Positions 1-8,357 of a stretch of 12,425 nucleotides of DNA are shown here, piece after piece; within the stretch, counting starts at the first letter, position 1; each line of letters begins with the position of its first letter. The translations under genes were made by a program, and so were the position numbers. The stretch spans positions 1 to 12,425 of the forward strand of contig JAEZIX010000098.1 in NCBI GenBank assembly GCA_023415935.1, written 5' to 3'. This DNA is from Cyanobacteria bacterium OH_CDB_20 (GTDB lineage Bacteria; Cyanobacteriota; Vampirovibrionia; Gastranaerophilales; Gastranaerophilaceae). The notes under the pieces are model-generated. The model saw nothing but the letters and a program-made list of their open reading frames with translations, was not told where the DNA came from and ran no database searches.

Positions 1-1
1 A

Positions 2-30
2 TTAATATACAAGTGGTTAATATACGAAGT
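2..30. repeat. Short direct repeat TTAATATAC, two copies
   Basis: The nonamer TTAATATAC occurs at 2-10 and 17-25, each followed by (G)AAGT. It is a 15-bp-period tandem duplication in very AT-rich sequence at the window edge. No function is evident; it may be part of an upstream gene end or a regulatory site that lies mostly outside the window. Confidence 0.4.
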
Positions 31-92
31 CTTATATAATTTTGTATTATATTTTCATACATATTCCACTCTCACTCGTAAACTGTTTTCAC

Positions 93-120
93 AAGACCGC
101 ATTTTGTCGGTCTTTTTTTT
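93..120 (+). terminator. Intrinsic terminator of an upstream plus-strand transcript
   Basis: A perfect 7-bp stem, AAGACCG (93-99) and CGGTCTT (108-114), with an 8-nt loop is followed by a run of eight T (113-120). The polarity fits termination of plus-strand transcription entering from before position 1. On the minus strand the same hairpin is followed by TGTGAAAAC, a poor U-tract, so it is at best a weak terminator for the acpS operon. The T-run overlaps the acpS stop codon, so the convergent units are packed with no spare DNA. Confidence 0.75.
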
Positions 121-493
121 ATTTCAATTGAAAAACAATTACACTTGCAAGAGCAACGTTCTTTGAATGGGAAATACTGAGTTTTGCTTTGTAGTTTTTA
201 AGTTCAGCAGGAATGAAATTTATAAAAGGTGCTCCTGTTTCCTTGTTCCGAATCTCAATATCGCTTAATTGAATACCCTTTATCCCTAAAGCAGAAATTG
301 CCTTATAAGCCGCCTCTTTTGCGCAAAATCTTGCCGCAAGATGAGCCGCGATATGATTGTCTTTAAAACAATATTCTACTTCTTTAGGAGTGTATATTCT
401 TTTTATAAAAGTATTTTCAGGGCTTGAAGCATATTTACAGAATCTTTCAATTTCCTCTGCATCAACTCCGATTTCAAAGTTTACAAGTTCCAT
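119..493 (-). CDS. acpS: Holo-[acyl-carrier-protein] synthase
   Basis: AcpS moves the 4'-phosphopantetheine group from coenzyme A to a serine of acyl carrier protein, activating fatty acid synthesis; it is a small cytoplasmic, normally trimeric enzyme. The 124-residue product has the usual family length. It shows the N-terminal IGVDAEEIERF block with the metal-binding Asp (about D11), the RFCAKEAAYKAI helix with the conserved Glu (about E60) and Lys, and the C-terminal LSISHS motif near residues 105-110. The ATG at 493 is chosen because AGG lies 5 nt upstream; a GTG two codons earlier (499) is the alternative and would give 126 residues. It is the last gene of the pgpH-ybeY-dgkA-acpS unit, 15 nt after the dgkA stop, so cotranscription is likely. 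No internal promoter is visible. Confidence 0.95.
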   Translation of the reverse strand: MELVNFEIGVDAEEIERFCKYASSPENTFIKRIYTPKEVEYCFKDNHIAAHLAARFCAKEAAYKAISALGIKGIQLSDIEIRNKETGAPFINFIPAELKNYKAKLSISHSKNVALASVIVFQLK

Positions 494-508
494 CTTCACC
501 TATTCCAA

Positions 509-889
509 TTATTTAATTATTATATGAATTATTTTACCTAAAAACAGCATAAAACCTATCAAAACGCTAAATACTGTTGCTATTAAAACAGCTCCGGCTG
601 CCATATCTTTTGCTAGTTCTACAAGTTTTGAATATTTATTTTTATAAACAGCATCAAGAGTGAACTCAATTACTGAATTAAACAACTCGCAAAGCAAAAC
701 CATTGCAATTACAAGAGATAAAATACAAAATTCAACAATTGAAAACTTCAAGAAAAAAGCAGCTATATATGCAACAAAGCCAATAAGTATATGAATTCTG
801 AAATTTTGCTGTGATTTTAACGCAGCAAAAATTCCTCTTATTGCAAAACCAAAACTCTTATGAAATTTGCTTGTTGAATATTTAGACAA
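509..889 (-). CDS. dgkA: Diacylglycerol / undecaprenol kinase, integral membrane
   Basis: This is a small membrane kinase of the DagK/DgkA family. Gram-positive-type members phosphorylate undecaprenol, feeding the lipid carrier for peptidoglycan; proteobacterial members recycle diacylglycerol. The 126-residue product has three hydrophobic segments (about 32-48, 51-68 and 97-123). It carries the family signature CELFNSVIEFTLD (about 67-79), with catalytic and metal-binding acidic residues E68, E75 and D79, followed by the AKDMAAGAVL block (94-102). The start is TTG (889-887); no other start precedes the conserved N-terminal SFGFAIRGI region. The start lies 8 nt inside the end of ybeY, suggesting translational coupling, with an AAAGG element about 10 nt upstream. 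Substrate (undecaprenol or diacylglycerol) cannot be settled from sequence; the neighbours ybeY and pgpH recall the Firmicutes undecaprenol-kinase context. Confidence 0.93.
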   Translation of the reverse strand: MSKYSTSKFHKSFGFAIRGIFAALKSQQNFRIHILIGFVAYIAAFFLKFSIVEFCILSLVIAMVLLCELFNSVIEFTLDAVYKNKYSKLVELAKDMAAGAVLIATVFSVLIGFMLFLGKIIHIIIK

Positions 890-1388
890 TTGCTACCGCC
901 TTTAGAGCATTAATCTGTTCTTCTACCATATAATTGTAATCCTCTTGAGTCAAGTGGTCAAACCCAAAAGAATGAAGCACTCCGTGGGCCAAGATGTAAT
1001 AAAGCTCTTTTTCGAAAGTATTGTTGTTTTCTTGTGCCTGTTCTTTTATCTTATCAAGAGAAACGATTATCTCGCTAAGTGAAATATCCCCATCTATTAT
1101 AAACCTTTCAGATGGTTCTGAATCTGCAAAAATCGCAAATGTGATAACATCTGTTGGGGAGTCTTTTTCACGGTAATCTCTATTTATTTCTTGAATTTTT
1201 TCATTATTGCATAAGACAATATCAAAAGATAAACTCTCAAATTCATAACCTGCTAAACATGATTTGCTCATTATTTGTCTATTTGCGAGAAAATATTCTG
1301 TCATAATTTTTACAGTTGACAAAATAGCAACCTCGTCAATTTCAAATTCTGGGTAAATATTTTCTATAAATATATTAAGAATCTTCAT
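882..1388 (-). CDS. ybeY: Endoribonuclease YbeY (rRNA maturation factor)
   Basis: YbeY is a single-domain metalloprotein needed in many bacteria for 16S rRNA 3'-end maturation and ribosome quality control. The 168-residue product carries the zinc motif H-x3-H-x5-H as HGVLHSFGFDH, with H135, H139 and H145. Upstream is the conserved block INRDYREKDSPTDVITF (about 68-84), holding the invariant Arg of the active-site channel (R73). It is slightly longer than the roughly 150-residue norm, mostly at the N terminus and around residues 38-48. ATG at 1388 lies 14 nt inside the pgpH stop region, and its own stop overlaps the dgkA start by 8 nt, so all three genes are probably translated from one message. 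The ribosome site is weak (AAAAGA), consistent with coupling to pgpH translation. Confidence 0.95.
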   Translation of the reverse strand: MKILNIFIENIYPEFEIDEVAILSTVKIMTEYFLANRQIMSKSCLAGYEFESLSFDIVLCNNEKIQEINRDYREKDSPTDVITFAIFADSEPSERFIIDGDISLSEIIVSLDKIKEQAQENNNTFEKELYYILAHGVLHSFGFDHLTQEDYNYMVEEQINALKAVAIV

Positions 1389-3588
1389 TTATATTCTTTT
1401 GCTGTCTTTTTTGTATTTTTTTCTCAATTTTATTTTCAAGTTCTGTATCTGTTACTTTTGTTGAAACAAGATTCATCCCTTTTACTTTATTTTCAAGCTC
1501 TTGAATTATATTCTCATGGTATTTAATTCTTTGGTGATGTGCTGCTCTAAGAATTCTACTGAATGTAGCTGATATTGTTTTAATATCTTTAAGCGTGAGA
1601 GGACTGTCTGAAAGTTGCCCGTCGTTGAGCCTATCAGATGTTAATTTATTAATCATCTTCTCAATTTCTTCTTGAGAATGATCTTTTAAAGTTCTTGAAG
1701 CAGATTCAACAGCATCAGCAAGCATTAGAATAGCAGTTTCTTTAGAATTAGGTTTTGGACCCAAGTATCTAAACTGTTCTTCTTTGACGTTTTCTTCGCC
1801 TTCTTGTTGTACCGCCTGATTATAGAAATAACTAGCAAGGGAGTCTCCATGGTGTTGAGATATAAAATCTTGTATTGCAGGAGGAAGCCCATATTCTTTT
1901 GCAAGGTCTAAACCATCTTTTGGATGGGCTGTAATTACCATTTTGCTCAATCTAGGATTCAATTTTGTATGAGGGTTTTCAATACCGAAATAAGTCTGAT
2001 TTTCAACGAAGAACAAAGGTCTTTTAATTTTTCCGATGTCATGATACAAAGCGCCAACCCTTGCAAGAACAGGATTAGCTCCTATTGCTTCAGCAGCAGC
2101 TTCTGTAAGAGTTGAAACCATTAAGCTATGAGAAAAAGTACCCGGAGCTTCAAACTGCAGTCTTTTTAATAAAGGCTGATTGTGGTCACCAAGCTCTGAA
2201 AGTCCGTAAGGGCTTATAATCCCAAATACACCTTCTAAAAGCGGCAATGTACCAAGAACAACAACTCCGCTTATTATGCCTGTAAGAAGCCCTGCAAGCA
2301 AATCATTAAATATTATGCGGGTATCGATATCAATAACGCATAGTTCTAAAAGATAAATACTTGCAATACTGACAAGTATAATCGCAGCTATTTCAAACCC
2401 GATTTTTATCAAATCTAATCTTCTTGAATACTTAATAGTTGCAGTATTAATAGTGGTTACAAGTGCAGCAAACATAAATACAACAACAGAAAATGCGGAA
2501 AATTGGAGCGCAAGTGCCAAAACCGCAATAAGGGCGATTGTTATAAAGAATGATGCCCTTGGATTAATAAATATTGACAATATTATTGCTATTGCTGGAA
2601 ATGGAAGTAAGAACACCGACCATCCGTCAGGTATAAGTACCCCAAAAAGCGCGGCAACTGTATATAATAAGCCTATTATAAATAAGTATCTCTTACTCAA
2701 GTATTGTTTTTCAAAATTCTGGAGATAAAAGATAATAGTTGAAAAACCTATCAATACAAGACAGAACATCCCCAAAACACCCTGATAATTTATTTGCAGG
2801 ATATTGTAACCCGCTTTATTTAAAGCATCACGTTTAAGTTTAGTTATCGGCTCACCCGAGAAGACTATTTTGTCGCCTTTTGCAAATTTCACAACAATAG
2901 GCGAAACAGCTTCCATCGCATTTTTACGTGCAATATCTGTTGCAACTTCATCAACAACCATATTTGGCATTATAACTTGCTCGATAAGACCTGTTATAAT
3001 CTTGATTTGTGTTCTTGTGGTATCAGGTTCAATATTTCTCCTGACAAGTCTTACAATATTGTCTTTTTCAAAGTCCTTTTCTGTAACGCCTTCTTTTAAT
3101 ACATTATCAAGCGTTTTCTTAGCTTTGTTCGCAACAACTTCAATTGAAGAAGGATCAGCATTAATGAAAAAGTTAACCATAGTTCTTTTTCTAGTAACAT
3201 CTGAAACATCAACGAGAGAGTCGATTTGACTCTGTTTCAATTCTTTATTTATATTTTTTACTCTTATTAATTCAATAGAATTTATAATATTATCAAGGTT
3301 GTTTTTAATATATGTATCTTCCGCAGGCGTCATTATTGGCTCAATTTTCTGCGCAACTTCTTTTCTTTTTTGTTCTGTCTTAAATGTATCGACAACTTCT
3401 ATAGTTTTAGGGGATACAACGTCTATTCTGCTAGTATTTTCATCGCTTACTATGCTTTGAAAAAAGAAATATTTTGTTGATAAAAGCAATGTAAAAAAGA
3501 CCACGAATAATATTAAATATAATACATTCAGGGCCGTTCCCGTATTTAAGACATCTGCCTTAAATCTATTAAGATCAAATTTACTCAT
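1375..3588 (-). CDS. pgpH: 7TM-HD phosphodiesterase, PgpH/YqfF type (probable c-di-AMP hydrolase)
   Basis: Characterised PgpH proteins hydrolyse cyclic di-AMP to pApA with a cytoplasmic HD domain, controlling osmolyte transport and wall homeostasis. The 737-residue product has the complete family layout. It has one N-terminal membrane segment (about 20-43), an extracytoplasmic 7TMR-HDED domain (about 44-268), a cluster of hydrophobic segments (about 270-455), and an HD domain (about 475-690) with a charged, coiled-coil-like tail rich in Lys, Glu and Gln. The metal-site residues look intact: H487 in GTFSHSLMV, H516-D517 in YHDIGK, H555 in TAHPKDG, H579/H580 in SQHHGD and D625 in LADAVES. It is the first gene of the operon; the start ATG (3588) has only a weak GGA element 6 nt upstream. 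Specificity for c-di-AMP is inferred from the family; a diadenylate cyclase gene is not in this window. Confidence 0.93.
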   Translation of the reverse strand: MSKFDLNRFKADVLNTGTALNVLYLILFVVFFTLLLSTKYFFFQSIVSDENTSRIDVVSPKTIEVVDTFKTEQKRKEVAQKIEPIMTPAEDTYIKNNLDNIINSIELIRVKNINKELKQSQIDSLVDVSDVTRKRTMVNFFINADPSSIEVVANKAKKTLDNVLKEGVTEKDFEKDNIVRLVRRNIEPDTTRTQIKIITGLIEQVIMPNMVVDEVATDIARKNAMEAVSPIVVKFAKGDKIVFSGEPITKLKRDALNKAGYNILQINYQGVLGMFCLVLIGFSTIIFYLQNFEKQYLSKRYLFIIGLLYTVAALFGVLIPDGWSVFLLPFPAIAIILSIFINPRASFFITIALIAVLALALQFSAFSVVVFMFAALVTTINTATIKYSRRLDLIKIGFEIAAIILVSIASIYLLELCVIDIDTRIIFNDLLAGLLTGIISGVVVLGTLPLLEGVFGIISPYGLSELGDHNQPLLKRLQFEAPGTFSHSLMVSTLTEAAAEAIGANPVLARVGALYHDIGKIKRPLFFVENQTYFGIENPHTKLNPRLSKMVITAHPKDGLDLAKEYGLPPAIQDFISQHHGDSLASYFYNQAVQQEGEENVKEEQFRYLGPKPNSKETAILMLADAVESASRTLKDHSQEEIEKMINKLTSDRLNDGQLSDSPLTLKDIKTISATFSRILRAAHHQRIKYHENIIQELENKVKGMNLVSTKVTDTELENKIEKKIQKRQQKNINEDS

Positions 3589-3642
3589 ATATAATCCATT
3601 ACTTACTTTGCGTCACAGAATAAGGTGTATTTTACTTATTAC

Positions 3643-3670
3643 ATTTTACATCTTTCATTTTTATTTGCAA
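3643..3670 (-). promoter_or_regulatory. Probable promoter of the pgpH-ybeY-dgkA-acpS operon
   Basis: Read on the minus strand there is a -35 like TTGCAA (3670-3665), a 16-bp spacer and a -10 like TAAAAT (3648-3643). Transcription would start near 3636, leaving a leader of roughly 48 nt before the pgpH ATG. The match to the sigma-70 consensus is good but not perfect, and the AT-rich region offers other weak -10 boxes. Confidence 0.5.
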
Positions 3671-3693
3671 CAACCATACATACTAGCTAAAAT

Positions 3694-3722
3694 TTGAACT
3701 TTTGCTTATTAGATAATATAAT
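3694..3722 (+). promoter_or_regulatory. Sigma-70-type promoter of the AsmA-like gene
   Basis: TTGAAC (3694-3699), a 17-bp spacer and a perfect TATAAT (3717-3722) give a near-consensus housekeeping promoter. The predicted start of transcription is near 3729, about 22 nt before the ATG at 3751. The -10 box lies within an inverted repeat (see the separate entry). Confidence 0.75.
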
Positions 3723-3733
3723 CAAATAAGCAA
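3702..3733. promoter_or_regulatory. Inverted repeat spanning the -10 box, candidate operator
   Basis: TTGCTTATT (3702-3710) and AATAAGCAA (3725-3733) form a perfect 9-bp inverted repeat with a 14-bp spacer that contains TATAAT. The left arm lies upstream of the predicted transcription start, so the dyad cannot form as a full RNA hairpin from this promoter. That favours a DNA-binding site for a dimeric regulator, positioned to block RNA polymerase. The regulator is unknown. Confidence 0.5.
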
Positions 3734-3750
3734 GAAAAGTTTAAAAATTG

Positions 3751-6700
3751 ATGAAATTAAAATATACAAATATTCTAAAAATTCTACCTATATTTATAAC
3801 ACTGATTGTGCTAGCAGAATTGTTCTTTGTGCTTGCCATTCCAAACATTATAAATATTACAAAACATGAAAATACAATTATAAAAATATTCAACTCAAAA
3901 ACAAATGCAAACCTTAATATTGATAAGTTTTCATTAAAGACTTATCCTGATTTTTCAGTAGGATTATCTGCAAGTGATATAAATATTTCAGAAAAAAAAT
4001 CCAAAAAAACCATTCTTGATGCAAAAAATGTCTATGTAAGAATTCCGCTTTTGCCTCTTATTCTAAGACAAATAGATATAAAAACTGTGATTGCCAAAAA
4101 CCTGACACTTGATATCTCAAGAGACAAAAAAGGCAAATATAATATTGAAAAAATAATATTCAAGTCAGAGAAAAAACTCTTTAAGACAAAATTTAAAGAA
4201 GCAAAATGCGTTCTAACAAACTATTACATTGATTTCAATGATGAAATGCTCTCAAAAAAATACAATATTAAAGGAAACTATTTTAATATTGACGATTTCA
4301 CAATGAAAAAACGTATCTCTGTTGAAACAGACGGAGTGATTAGTTCCAATGACTTTTATAGCCCTTACAAAATAAAATTTTATACAAAACTTCCAATAAA
4401 AGAACATTTAGGAGATTCTAACTTCGTGATAGACGGCTACGTTGTAGACTTTAAGCCTAATTGCATAACCCCTTACTTAAACAAATACTTTGATAATCAG
4501 CTAAAAAAGATTGATGGCAGCGTAACCGCAAAATTTTATACAAAAAAAATCGACAGCCACCACAAAAGGATTGTTGCAGATGCTGTTTTAGATGACATTT
4601 TAATGAGCTTTATAAAACCTTCAGAAAACATTTCAACAAACGGAAAACTAACCCTTAACGGTGAGTTTAATCTCGACTCAGACAAAATTGACGTAAAAAG
4701 TCTCAAAATCGCAGGAAATAAAGTAAATATTGAAGCTGAAGGAAAAATCAAAAACTACAGTGAAAAGAAACCTTCATTTGATATTGAAGCACAAATAATT
4801 GATTCAAAGGCTGAAAATATAATTAGTCTTCTTCCTGCAAACCTTATCCCTAAACGCGAAGAAGTAAGAAAAGTAAAAAAATATCAGATGTATGGCGACA
4901 TCTCTGCTGATATAAAAGTAAAAGGCAAAATACCTGAGCCAAATATTATTGGAACGGTAAAAGCGCAAAATGTCCATATCCTAAGCAAAGAAGACAAATC
5001 TCATACAGGTACGGTCAACCTTACTTTTGACAAAAGGGTCTTATACACTGATGTTGTTGTTAAACTCGTCAATAAAGCCAATGAACAAGTTTCCGTAAAA
5101 GGAACAACTTATATATTTAGAGACCATCCTAATCATTTTGTCATAAAGTCAACAAAAAATGTTCCTTTAAAATTAACACAAAAGGTTCTGCTCCCGATAA
5201 GAGATGTATTTATGTTTCAATTGGGTCCATTCCCTAAAATGAACATTATAAAAGGAACAGGAAATACAGAGCTTGATATAAAAGGAACCAAATTAAACGG
5301 TGTTGTAAACGGTTATATAAACTTCATAGACGCTGCAACAACCTATGAAGGTATAAACGGAGTAATAAAAAATGTATATGGTTCGGTTAATTTTAAAGAA
5401 AAATATGTCGCATTTAAAACTACAAAAGGCGACGTTGAAGGATATCCAGTTTCGATATACGGCCATTGCATAATATCAGATAGTCTTGATTTAAATATAG
5501 ATTCAAGCTCAGTCGACACAAAAACACTACTTAATATAGTAAGAACAAGCCCTCTTTTAAAAGAAGTAGATAACGGACTTGTTATAATTCAAAAGGCATC
5601 AGGCTTATCATCTTTAAAAATAAACATGAAAGCTAAGTTACCAGAAACCCCTGTGCCAGATGAAGAAGCACTTAAGATATTTACCGATACATTAAAAGTT
5701 AACGGTTCAATAGCACTGCATAATGCTATTATGACCATTCAGAATTATCACAACCCAATAAAAAACATCATCGGAACTGTTAATTTTTCAGACACTCAGG
5801 TTAAATTCAAAGACCTTAAAGGTCAAGTCGCTTCCTCAAAAGTAACCGCAGACGGAAATATTCTTCTTGATAAAGTAACTAAAATACCGGATGTAGATGT
5901 GACAGTAAAAGGAGACAAAATTCAGGTTAAAGACAGTCTCAAATTTGTAACAGAATCAGACTTTTTCACTTGCAAAATAAATCTAAAACCATATATAAGC
6001 AATTTAGCGGGAGTACACAATCTGGTCTTCCAATACAAAGCTAAAAAGAAAGACATAGACTTTAACGGAATAAAAGTATCAGCTTCAATTGTTCCGCAGT
6101 CGTCTTCTCAACCTCTACAAATCAACTCAGGCAGATTGAATATCGAAAGAGGAACACTCAACTTAAACAACATAAAAGGTAAATATAAATCGACAAACAT
6201 AACTGCAACAGGAAACGTCAAAAATATATTCACACCAAAACCTTTGTACAATCTAAAACTAAACATCCCAGGCTTTAACGTTTCAGAGATAGAAAACCTT
6301 GCAAAATCAGGACTAATGTCAAAACAATTGATTGACTTAGCTTCTCAATACACAAACTATTCCGGAAAAGCCGATATTGTTATGGATATTGCATCAAATA
6401 AACTAAACGGCTATATAAACCTTTCTCAAATCCACTTAAATCATAAAAAGTTGGGCTTCCCTATTACAATAGACCCTGTAAGGTTAAAATTCACATCCGA
6501 TAAACTTGTTGCGGATGCTCTCACTGCAACAATATCAGATGCACCGTTATATTCTGAAATAACAATAAATAACTTATCGTCAAAGCCTAGAATAAATGGC
6601 TACATCACTACAAAACTAACGGATAACTTTATCGATACATACATAAACCCAAAACTTACATACCCTATAAAAGTCAAAGGCGATATTACCTTATCTTCAA

Positions 6701-8280
6701 ACTTATCAGGAAGCGTAGACAACTTGAATGTGGATTCTAGCCTTAAACTTAATGAAGATGCTGATATTACATACATGAGTACAAATCTTGGCGATGTAAT
6801 GGACACAAGAGAGCTTAAAGGTAACTTACATATTACACCAACAAATCTTACCGTTAGAAAACTCGATTATATAAAATATCAAACATCTCAGAACAACAGA
6901 ACTTATCCTATGAATTTTGCTACTTTCAGAGGCAACTTCCATAAAGAAGGCGATTTCTATCTACCTGACTCATTCTCCGTAAGGACAAATCACTCAATGC
7001 CAGCAAGACTGTTTAACTTTGCATTCAAGAAATCTCTTCTTAAAAAAGGAACCTTTAACTGTTCAATATTCTACAAAGCAAATACAAAAAGCAACGTACC
7101 AAAGCTATTTGGATCAGTTTCTTTCAAAAATGTAGATATACCGATAGTTGATACTTTAATAAAAGATATAAATATAACCTCAACAAGAGACGATATAGAT
7201 GTTTCTGCAAAAGGAATATTGTTTGATTCTGATATAGAAATCAATGCAAATATTGCAAATAAAGTAACTTATCCTATTGTGATAAACAGCGCAGAAGTAA
7301 GCTCTGACATATTTAACCTGGATAAAATATTATCTTCAACAACAAAAATGTCAATTGACAATTATCAAAACAACAACTTATCTTTACCACAAGATTTTGA
7401 TACCAATAATATAATACTAAAAAGCGGAAAAATAGCAGCAAGAAGCATTATATACAGAGACCTTCCGGCTCAAAACGCAACTGCCGAATTCTCATTTAAT
7501 GATTCAATCCTTGATGTTAAAAATATTCATTTTATACTCGCTGGCGGGGCTGTTTCAGGACAGACTAAGATGAACTTCAAGAACAATACAACCGAAGCTG
7601 ATTTATCAGTAGAAAACGTAGATTCTACAATCGTTTCAGAAGCATTTTTCAACATGAAAAACCAAGTCTATGGAAAAATGAATGGGTCGATTATTCTTCA
7701 TAGTAAAGGTAAAACCGAAGAAGAAAGACTCAAAAACCTTGTGGGAAATATAGATTTCAACATTAATGATGGAAGAATCCCTAAACTAGGTTCTTTAGAA
7801 TATCTTCTAAAAGCGGGTAACTTAATAAAAAGCGGTATCACTGGACTAACAATAAATAGCGCTATAGATATCATAAACCCAATAAGGACGGGGCATTTTG
7901 ATTCAATTACAGGTTCAATGAACATAAAAGACGGCTCTATCAATGATATAGAAGTATTTTCTCAAGGCGATAATTTAAGCCTTTACTTGAGTGGCAGCTA
8001 CAACCTTATAGACTCAACAGCAACAATGACTGTACTCGGCAAACTTCCAAAGAAAATTCCGACAATATTAGGTCCAATAGGAAATACCTCTTTTAACTCT
8101 CTATTAAACAGTATTCCTGGTATAAATCTTTCTGACATAAATAACTCCAGACTAAGTGAAGAAGTTAATAAGATACCCGGACTAAGATTCTCGAATAATG
8201 ATTATAGGCTATTCCAAGCTAATATCGACGGTAATATCAACGGATTCAGTTATGTAACTTCCTTCAGATGGATTGAGTAA
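3751..8280 (+). CDS. Giant AsmA/TamB-like membrane-anchored protein
   Basis: The 1509-residue product has a single N-terminal hydrophobic anchor (about residues 8-30), with the rest predicted outside the cytoplasm. The body is rich in short alternating beta-strand patterns, with recurring units such as KVKGKIPEPNIIGTVKA and LKIAGNKVNIEAEGKI. This is typical of the AsmA/YhdP/TamB superfamily, whose members form long hydrophobic grooves and are implicated in carrying phospholipids from the inner to the outer membrane. The first 140 residues resemble the AsmA N terminus (IDKFSLKTYPDFSVGLSASDI), and the last about 330 the AsmA-like C-terminal region (GNIDFNINDGRIPKLGSLEYLL, then a DG-x-I strand series). 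It ends in W-I-E, with no obvious OM-barrel signature. ATG at 3751 is preferred over an adjacent in-frame TTG at 3748; the leader has only a weak purine stretch. It stands alone, divergent from pgpH. Assignment to one subfamily (AsmA, YhdP or TamB) is not possible by eye. Confidence 0.85.
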   Translation: MKLKYTNILKILPIFITLIVLAELFFVLAIPNIINITKHENTIIKIFNSKTNANLNIDKFSLKTYPDFSVGLSASDINISEKKSKKTILDAKNVYVRIPLLPLILRQIDIKTVIAKNLTLDISRDKKGKYNIEKIIFKSEKKLFKTKFKEAKCVLTNYYIDFNDEMLSKKYNIKGNYFNIDDFTMKKRISVETDGVISSNDFYSPYKIKFYTKLPIKEHLGDSNFVIDGYVVDFKPNCITPYLNKYFDNQLKKIDGSVTAKFYTKKIDSHHKRIVADAVLDDILMSFIKPSENISTNGKLTLNGEFNLDSDKIDVKSLKIAGNKVNIEAEGKIKNYSEKKPSFDIEAQIIDSKAENIISLLPANLIPKREEVRKVKKYQMYGDISADIKVKGKIPEPNIIGTVKAQNVHILSKEDKSHTGTVNLTFDKRVLYTDVVVKLVNKANEQVSVKGTTYIFRDHPNHFVIKSTKNVPLKLTQKVLLPIRDVFMFQLGPFPKMNIIKGTGNTELDIKGTKLNGVVNGYINFIDAATTYEGINGVIKNVYGSVNFKEKYVAFKTTKGDVEGYPVSIYGHCIISDSLDLNIDSSSVDTKTLLNIVRTSPLLKEVDNGLVIIQKASGLSSLKINMKAKLPETPVPDEEALKIFTDTLKVNGSIALHNAIMTIQNYHNPIKNIIGTVNFSDTQVKFKDLKGQVASSKVTADGNILLDKVTKIPDVDVTVKGDKIQVKDSLKFVTESDFFTCKINLKPYISNLAGVHNLVFQYKAKKKDIDFNGIKVSASIVPQSSSQPLQINSGRLNIERGTLNLNNIKGKYKSTNITATGNVKNIFTPKPLYNLKLNIPGFNVSEIENLAKSGLMSKQLIDLASQYTNYSGKADIVMDIASNKLNGYINLSQIHLNHKKLGFPITIDPVRLKFTSDKLVADALTATISDAPLYSEITINNLSSKPRINGYITTKLTDNFIDTYINPKLTYPIKVKGDITLSSNLSGSVDNLNVDSSLKLNEDADITYMSTNLGDVMDTRELKGNLHITPTNLTVRKLDYIKYQTSQNNRTYPMNFATFRGNFHKEGDFYLPDSFSVRTNHSMPARLFNFAFKKSLLKKGTFNCSIFYKANTKSNVPKLFGSVSFKNVDIPIVDTLIKDINITSTRDDIDVSAKGILFDSDIEINANIANKVTYPIVINSAEVSSDIFNLDKILSSTTKMSIDNYQNNNLSLPQDFDTNNIILKSGKIAARSIIYRDLPAQNATAEFSFNDSILDVKNIHFILAGGAVSGQTKMNFKNNTTEADLSVENVDSTIVSEAFFNMKNQVYGKMNGSIILHSKGKTEEERLKNLVGNIDFNINDGRIPKLGSLEYLLKAGNLIKSGITGLTINSAIDIINPIRTGHFDSITGSMNIKDGSINDIEVFSQGDNLSLYLSGSYNLIDSTATMTVLGKLPKKIPTILGPIGNTSFNSLLNSIPGINLSDINNSRLSEEVNKIPGLRFSNNDYRLFQANIDGNINGFSYVTSFRWIE

Positions 8281-8303
8281 ATAGATTAATAAAATATTTT
8301 AAA

Positions 8304-8328
8304 AGGCGGTTGATGAAATCAACCGCCT
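8304..8328. terminator. Two-way hairpin terminator between convergent genes
   Basis: A perfect 11-bp GC-rich stem, AGGCGGTTGAT (8304-8314) and ATCAACCGCCT (8318-8328), has a GAA loop. On the minus strand it is followed by TTTTAAAATATTTT, a fair U-tract for the SLH gene. On the plus strand it is followed by CAAATTTATTAA, weaker for the AsmA-like gene. It lies 23 nt after the AsmA-like stop and 29 nt after the SLH-gene stop, so it probably serves both. Confidence 0.85.
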
Positions 8329-8357
8329 CAAATTTATTAATTAATAAATTCTTGCAA

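Noticed and set aside
2453..3229. Plus-strand open frames opposite pgpH
   Set aside because: They lie antisense to a well-supported gene, have no ribosome sites or recognisable domains, and are explained by the codon bias of the real gene.
4536..7943. Minus-strand open frames opposite the AsmA-like gene
   Set aside because: They are short, hydrophobic-biased mirror frames with no ribosome sites, inside a continuous 1509-codon gene.
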